From: Lachnospiraceae bacterium UBA7202
GTDB lineage: Bacteria > Bacillota > Clostridia > Lachnospirales > Lachnospiraceae
Direction of reading: 5' to 3'
Assembly: GCA_002490705.1 (NCBI GenBank)
Contig: DKUO01000012.1
Span: forward strand, 1 to 64,000
DNA: 64,000 nucleotides
Positions 59,410-64,000 of the stretch are shown here, one piece after another. The position numbers and the translations under genes were made by a program. Position 1 is the first letter of the stretch. The number at the start of each line of letters is the position of its first letter. The notes below the pieces were generated by a model. That model had not been told where the DNA came from. It made no database searches and was given only the letters and a program-made list of their open reading frames with translations.

Positions 59410-60786
59410 ATGAAATATGACGTGATTATCATCGGCGCGGGGCCGGGAGGGATTTACTCGGCTTATGAACTGACGCGCAAAAGGTCGGATATCAAGATTG
59501 CGGTATTTGAGTCGGGGCACGCCTTGGAGAAGAGGCACTGCCCGATAGACGGCGACAAGGTGAAGTCCTGCATTAAATGTCCCTGCTGTTCTATTATGAG
59601 CGGGTTTGGCGGCGCAGGTGCTTTTTCTGACGGGAAGTATAATATTACCAATGATTTCGGCGGTACGCTTCATGAGCATGTGGGTAAGAAACAGGCGATA
59701 GACCTGATGCGCTACGTGGATGAGATCAATATGAAATACGGCGGCGAGGGGACGAAGCTATACTCCACGGCAGGCACGCATTTTAAGAAGTTGTGCCTGC
59801 AGAATAATCTGAACCTGCTCGACGCCTCTGTGCGCCATCTGGGGACAGATATCAACTATGTGGTCTTGAAAAATCTCTATGCGGAGTTAAAGGACAAGGT
59901 GACGTTCTATTTTGATACGCCGATCAGATCGGTGGAGCGGATGGAGAGCGGATTCCGTGTTCATACCGATCAGGAGTCCTACGAATGTGAAAAATGTATT
60001 ATATCTGTGGGGAGAAGCGGCAGCAAATGGATGGAAAAGGTGTGCGAGGACCTTGCCATTAACACAAAGTCGAACCGTGTGGATATCGGCGTGCGCGTGG
60101 AGATACCGGCGGTGATTTTCTCCCATCTGACGGATGAACTTTATGAGAGCAAGATTGTTTACCGCACGGAGAAATTTGAGGATAATGTGAGAACCTTCTG
60201 CATGAATCCCCATGGAATTGTGGTGAATGAGAATACCAACGGTATTGTGACAGTGAACGGCCACAGCTATGAGGGCGCGGAGAAACAGACGGAAAACACA
60301 AACTTTGCGTTGCTTGTGGCGAAGCATTTTTCAGAACCTTTCAAGGATAGCAACGGCTATGGGGAGAGTATTGCAAGGCTCTCTAATATGCTTGGCGGCG
60401 GTGTAATCGTGCAGCGGTTCGGCGATCTGGTGCGCGGCAGGAGGAGCAACGCGAAGCGGATTGCGGAGGGATTGATTGAGCCGACCCTTGCCGCTACGCC
60501 GGGAGATTTGAGTCTGGTACTTCCAAAGCGGATTCTGGATGGCATTATCGAAATGATTTATGCGCTTGACAAAATTGCACCGGGAACGGCAAATGACGAT
60601 ACGCTGCTTTACGGTGTGGAGGTAAAGTTTTATAATATGGAAGTAGAAATTGATGAGCACCTAGAGACAAAGCACAAGGGTCTTTATATTATTGGAGACG
60701 GCAGCGGTGTGACCCATTCTTTGTCCCACGCATCTGCCAGCGGTGTGTTTGTGGCACGCGAAATCGATAAGACGATCGGCGCGTAA
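59410..60786 (+). CDS. FAD-dependent oxidoreductase (COG2509-type)
   Basis: A 458-residue flavoprotein. The N-terminal FAD site is VIIIGAGPGGIYSAYEL, then SGFGGAGAFSDGKYN, a family signature; the C-terminal FAD site is LYIIGDGSGVTHSLSHA. Cysteines in SCIKCPCC lie near the N-terminus. The physiological substrate is not known. ATG 59410 follows GGAGG at the right distance. A longer frame from 59356 is less likely. Confidence 0.88.
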   Translation: MKYDVIIIGAGPGGIYSAYELTRKRSDIKIAVFESGHALEKRHCPIDGDKVKSCIKCPCCSIMSGFGGAGAFSDGKYNITNDFGGTLHEHVGKKQAIDLMRYVDEINMKYGGEGTKLYSTAGTHFKKLCLQNNLNLLDASVRHLGTDINYVVLKNLYAELKDKVTFYFDTPIRSVERMESGFRVHTDQESYECEKCIISVGRSGSKWMEKVCEDLAINTKSNRVDIGVRVEIPAVIFSHLTDELYESKIVYRTEKFEDNVRTFCMNPHGIVVNENTNGIVTVNGHSYEGAEKQTENTNFALLVAKHFSEPFKDSNGYGESIARLSNMLGGGVIVQRFGDLVRGRRSNAKRIAEGLIEPTLAATPGDLSLVLPKRILDGIIEMIYALDKIAPGTANDDTLLYGVEVKFYNMEVEIDEHLETKHKGLYIIGDGSGVTHSLSHASASGVFVAREIDKTIGA

Positions 60787-60812
60787 TCATAGAGCGATAA
60801 GGAGGATAAGAT

Positions 60813-61685
60813 ATGATATTAGGAGCATTGGAAGCGGGCGGCACAAAGATGGTTTGTGCCATCGGCAATGAGAACGGTGAAATTACGGAGCAGGTTTCGA
60901 TTCCCACAGAGACGCCGGAGATTACCATACCCAAGCTGCTTTCTTTTTTTAAGGGAAAGGGGATAGAGGCGCTGGGCATCGGGTGTTTCGGCCCTATTGA
61001 CGTGAACCGGGATTCCGAAACCTACGGTTACATCACTACCACGCCGAAGCTGGCATGGCAGAATTTTGATATGGTGGGAGCATTTAAGAAAGAGCTTGGC
61101 GTGCCGGTCGGATTTGATACTGACGTCAATGGTTCTGCCTTGGGAGAATATACCTGGGGCATTGCGAAAGGGCTGCATAGCTGCATTTACATTACAATCG
61201 GTACCGGCGTGGGTGTGGGTATCATTGTGGATGGAAAGCTCTTGCACGGCATGCTGCATCCGGAAGGAGGCCATGTGCTTTTGAGCAAACTTCCGAACGA
61301 TACCTACGAGGGCTTCTGTCCCTTCCATAAAAACTGCATGGAAGGATTGGCAGCGGGACCGGCTATTGAGGGCAGGTGGGGCAAAAAGGCCATTGACCTT
61401 GCCGATAGACCGGAGGTCTGGGAAATGGAGGCTGAGTATATCGCGCAGGCGCTTGTGGATTATACCCTGCTTGTGTCCCCGCAGCGCATTATTCTGGGCG
61501 GCGGCGTGATGCACCAGACACAGCTCTTGAAGCTGGTGCGTGAGAAATTTAAGACACTGCTAAATGGCTATATCAAGACAAAGGAGCTGGAGGATCTGGA
61601 CAGTTACATCGTGGTGCAGAGCCTTAACGATAAGCAGGGTATTATGGGGGCGTTGAAACTTGGCTTGATGGAACTGGAGAGGTAA
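60813..61685 (+). CDS. ROK-family fructokinase
   Basis: A 290-residue sugar kinase. Phosphate 1 motif GALEAGGTKMVCA, catalytic Asp in FDTDVNGSALGE, ITIGTGVGVG, HPEGGHVLL and the zinc-binding group C-x2-H-x3-C in FCPFHKNCMEGLAAGPA match ROK fructokinases of Firmicutes. It converts fructose (or mannose) to the 6-phosphate. It has RBS AAGGAGG and follows the FAD gene by 26 bases. Confidence 0.9.
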   Translation: MILGALEAGGTKMVCAIGNENGEITEQVSIPTETPEITIPKLLSFFKGKGIEALGIGCFGPIDVNRDSETYGYITTTPKLAWQNFDMVGAFKKELGVPVGFDTDVNGSALGEYTWGIAKGLHSCIYITIGTGVGVGIIVDGKLLHGMLHPEGGHVLLSKLPNDTYEGFCPFHKNCMEGLAAGPAIEGRWGKKAIDLADRPEVWEMEAEYIAQALVDYTLLVSPQRIILGGGVMHQTQLLKLVREKFKTLLNGYIKTKELEDLDSYIVVQSLNDKQGIMGALKLGLMELER

Positions 61686-61690
61686 GAGAA

Positions 61691-61723
61691 AAAGGGCGGA
61701 GCCGGTCTGGCTTCGCCCTTTTT
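61691..61723. terminator. Convergent intrinsic terminator
   Basis: A 13-bp stem (AAAGGGCGGAGCC with GGCTTCGCCCTTT, one wobble pair), loop GGTCT and TTT. It separates the kinase gene from the convergent esterase gene. Confidence 0.88.
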
Positions 61724-61735
61724 ATCGGAAAGCTT

Positions 61736-62851
61736 TCAGGAAAAATAGTCCTGTAAATATTCTGTCAGCACTCTCGCCGCTCTGCGGTGTGAGAGTTCGC
61801 CGGGATGCTCATTGGAGCCGACCGTTTCTCTGGTGGTATTTGGAAGCTGTAGAAAGATAAGATTATGGTCGCCGTTCTCTTTGGTGTAGCGGTTTAGCGC
61901 TTCGTTTATGGCGGCGGTCAGGTCGTATCCAAGCATACCGTAGCACCAAACGATGTGTGCCTGCGGGTTGTGTCTGCGCAGCATTTTTAAGAAGGAAACG
62001 ATTGCGTCCTTAAAGCGGTTCAGGTCATCCTCCTGATAGGTGCCGTCCGGGTTCGTATGCTGTTTAAAAGTCTGCCCTGTGGCGGGATCATGCCACTCGG
62101 GCTGCTGGAAGGCGGAGGCATCGTTTGTGCCCAGATTGACAATCACAGCGTCGGTTTTTCTTGTGGAGAAGTCATAGGGGGCAAAGGCGCCCAGACTCTC
62201 GTTTCTTTCGCCGCAGCAGAGGCCGCAGAGCTGCTCGTAGCGGGAGGGAATGTTAGAGTTCGGATTGTTGTCCCAACCGGAAAGAACGCCCCAGCCGCCT
62301 TTGGAGATGAGATAAGCGTCCGCACCGAGAGCTTCCGCCGTCATTTTTGCGTAATCGCGGCTGTAACTCATGTACATGGGAATCCAATCGGCTTCCCCTA
62401 TTGCGCCGTAGGTGCCTTCGCCGGAGGTAATGCTGTCGCCTATAAATTCCAACGTGTATTTTCCTTTCGGAACAGGGTGAAACGCCCCGTTTGTCTGAAA
62501 GCCGTGAACGATAAGGCAGCAGTCTTCATCTTCTGTCATGGCTTGTAATTCCCTTGTAAGACGCACATTTTTAACCGTTTCCGGATTCATGCCGCGAAAC
62601 AGGCAAAGTGAGTAGGTTCCCGGCATGAGCATCTGACGGCTCATGAGTTCCCCGTTTACTTCCACCGTAACCCACATTTCCAGATTCTGCCAGCTCACCT
62701 CCAGATCCGCCCACAGCTCAGGGCCGGATACATTCAGCTCCACAGCGCTTCCGCTGAAAAAAAGGGGTAAGGGACAGACGCCGGGAACAGTGCGGCCGTG
62801 CACCTTGTAGTAGGGAATTTCATGTAAAGCGTATTTTTTCAGTTCGTTCAT
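61736..62851 (-). CDS. CE2-like SGNH/GDSL esterase
   Basis: A 371-residue esterase of two domains: an N-terminal beta-sandwich (about 1-130) and an SGNH hydrolase domain (about 131-371). The catalytic Ser is in EFIGDSITSGEG, the Asn in VNLGTNDAS and the His in NEHPGELSHRRAA. This layout matches carbohydrate esterase family 2, which deacetylates sugars. There is no signal peptide, so it would act inside the cell. It lies in one operon with the Mrr-like gene 17 bases upstream. Confidence 0.88.
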   Translation of the reverse strand: MNELKKYALHEIPYYKVHGRTVPGVCPLPLFFSGSAVELNVSGPELWADLEVSWQNLEMWVTVEVNGELMSRQMLMPGTYSLCLFRGMNPETVKNVRLTRELQAMTEDEDCCLIVHGFQTNGAFHPVPKGKYTLEFIGDSITSGEGTYGAIGEADWIPMYMSYSRDYAKMTAEALGADAYLISKGGWGVLSGWDNNPNSNIPSRYEQLCGLCCGERNESLGAFAPYDFSTRKTDAVIVNLGTNDASAFQQPEWHDPATGQTFKQHTNPDGTYQEDDLNRFKDAIVSFLKMLRRHNPQAHIVWCYGMLGYDLTAAINEALNRYTKENGDHNLIFLQLPNTTRETVGSNEHPGELSHRRAARVLTEYLQDYFS

Positions 62852-62868
62852 AGTATCTGCCTTTCTGT

Positions 62869-63339
62869 TTATGATTTATTTTCGTTTATCATCTCATCCA
62901 GATACCCTCTGTCCCAGAGCAGGATTTTCAGTTTCTTTGCTGCTTCCACTGCGGGTGAGGTAAAATATTGATTGGTCATAATTGCGCCAACCATGCGTTC
63001 ATAGTAAGCCAGCCCGCCGTAGGTGCGAAGCACTGCTTCTACCCCGACAGGATTATTGTAACGTTTGCATTGAATTGCGTAAGTGACACCATCTTTTTCC
63101 GCCAGAATATCAACACCAAAATCGCCGCTTCCCCGGGTCACTTCCACACCGATAAAGCCTTGGGCTTTCAAAAGATCGGCGCAGAAGAATTCAAAATCAT
63201 GCCCTTCCAGCTCGTCCATCTTGCTGATGCGTCGTTCCTGTCTGTGGTGCAAAAAAAGATTGATTAGAATTATGAGGACCGCCATAAAGGCGATCAGGCC
63301 GATCAGGGCGGCCAGAACCGTTAAATTGGATTGTGGCAT
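62869..63339 (-). CDS. Membrane-anchored Mrr-like restriction endonuclease domain protein
   Basis: A 156-residue protein with an N-terminal transmembrane helix (about 8-30) and a Mrr_cat domain: EGHDFEFFCADLL, then the PD-(D/E)XK core GDFGVDILAEKDGVTYAIQCKRY, with the Asp and Q-x-K residues. Mrr-type nucleases cut modified DNA; membrane-anchored single-domain versions have no settled role. It precedes the esterase gene in the same direction. There is no methylase gene nearby. Confidence 0.87.
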   Translation of the reverse strand: MPQSNLTVLAALIGLIAFMAVLIILINLFLHHRQERRISKMDELEGHDFEFFCADLLKAQGFIGVEVTRGSGDFGVDILAEKDGVTYAIQCKRYNNPVGVEAVLRTYGGLAYYERMVGAIMTNQYFTSPAVEAAKKLKILLWDRGYLDEMINENKS

Positions 63340-63504
63340 GATAGATGTCGCTTTCTGATGTTGTTATTAAAATAATTTCATTTTTATGGTAGCAGTATTT
63401 TTGTGATTTATCAATGTCGGAGGCGCAAATTTTTTAAATTATGCGAAGGGATAAACATGATTTTTTCTGCATAGATTTTATAAAAGCATTCCGTGAGCGT
63501 ATCC

Positions 63505-64000
63505 ATGGCATCTGTCCTGTCCAATATCTCGAATATTATTATTCCGGTCATTCTTTTTTATATTGTGGCTTATGGCATTTCCAACCATTGCAACGTATAT
63601 GAAGACTTTATCCGTGGCGCGAAGGATGGTTTTCATACAGTGATACAGATCATGCCAACGTTGATTGGCCTAATGGTGGCGGTGGGTGTTTTGCGGGCGT
63701 CAGGTTTTCTGGAATTTGTCGGGGGCCTGTTTGGCGGTGTGGCGGGCAGGCTCGGCTTTTCCCCGGAGCTTGTACCGCTGATGCTTGTGAAGATGTTTTC
63801 CTCCTCGGCGGCGACAGGGCTGGTGCTTGATATTTTCAAAAACCATGGGCCGGATTCCCTGATCGGGCTGACCACTTCGATCATGATGAGTTGTACGGAG
63901 ACGATCTTTTATACCATGAGCGTTTATTTCCTTGCGGCGAAGGTCACCAAAACGCGCTATACCTTAAAGGGGGCGCTGCTTGCTACCTTCGCGGGAATTG
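63505..64000 (+). CDS. spmB: Spore maturation protein B (partial, runs off the window)
   Basis: About 165 residues of an open frame continuing past the end. The sequence has the SpmB hallmark order: NISNIIIPVILFYIVAYGI, IMPTLIGLMVAVGVLRASG, PLMLVKMFSSSAATGLVLD and SIMMSCTETIFYTMSVYF. It is the partner of SpmA (33043), but not adjacent to it. The start may be ATG 63505 or GTG 63493; no strong ribosome site is seen for either. Confidence 0.9.
   Translation, partial: MASVLSNISNIIIPVILFYIVAYGISNHCNVYEDFIRGAKDGFHTVIQIMPTLIGLMVAVGVLRASGFLEFVGGLFGGVAGRLGFSPELVPLMLVKMFSSSAATGLVLDIFKNHGPDSLIGLTTSIMMSCTETIFYTMSVYFLAAKVTKTRYTLKGALLATFAGI

Overview
The window is bacterial chromosome, most likely from a spore-forming Clostridia of the Lachnospiraceae type. 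I infer this from the yaaO-yaaR-holB-yaaT-yabB-rsmI gene order, a FASII cluster using FabK, spore-maturation genes (spmA, spmB), a YaaH-like LysM/GH18 protein, the VTC-DUF4956-CotH cassette, GGDEF regulators and strong AGGAGG ribosome sites. No rRNA, tRNA, CRISPR array or insertion sequence was recognised. The species cannot be named from the sequence alone.

Layout. 1-10975: a dense co-directional run. It starts with three small membrane proteins (two with zinc ribbons), a lone PTS EIIC domain and a CgeB-like glycosyltransferase. An HD-domain protein, an Orn/Lys/Arg decarboxylase, a guanylate-kinase-like protein, YaaR, HolB, RicT/YaaT, a TrmN6-like methyltransferase and RsmI follow. 11009-17963: type II fatty-acid synthesis (acpP-fabK, then fabD-fabG-fabF-fabZ-FabX-like-fabH), with two FabT-type palindromes and several structured intergenic elements. 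18075-24527: a BceRS-like two-component system and its FtsX-type ABC transporter on the minus strand, split by a plus-strand Rpn-type nuclease gene. 24647-35894: a MATE transporter, a FIST-GGDEF protein with a two-component system, the VTC/DUF4956/CotH cassette, spmA, a LysM-GH18 protein and a fructosamine-kinase-like protein. 35922-37761: lactate dehydrogenase (minus) and thiamine pyrophosphokinase.

37857-39305 is an AT-rich tyrosine recombinase gene flanked by two inverted sites. Each site has palindromic arms around the same 7-bp spacer, which is what an invertible DNA switch would look like. 39411-52601 is a surface-glycan or glycolipid locus: two GT-C-type membrane proteins, GT2, GT4, epimerase, radical SAM/SPASM protein, methyltransferase, flippase-like protein, a polymerase-like membrane protein, an SH3 protein and a tetrad-repeat helical protein. 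Its middle part (about 42.9-50.7 kb) is visibly more AT-rich than its surroundings and may have been acquired.

52625-64000: an AgrC/AgrA-like two-component system, a small vWA-like protein, a membrane diguanylate cyclase, a repeat-bearing surface protein, a COG2509-type FAD protein, a ROK fructokinase, a CE2-like SGNH esterase, a membrane-anchored Mrr-like nuclease, and the start of spmB, which runs off the end. spmA and spmB are normally neighbours but here lie about 30 kb apart.
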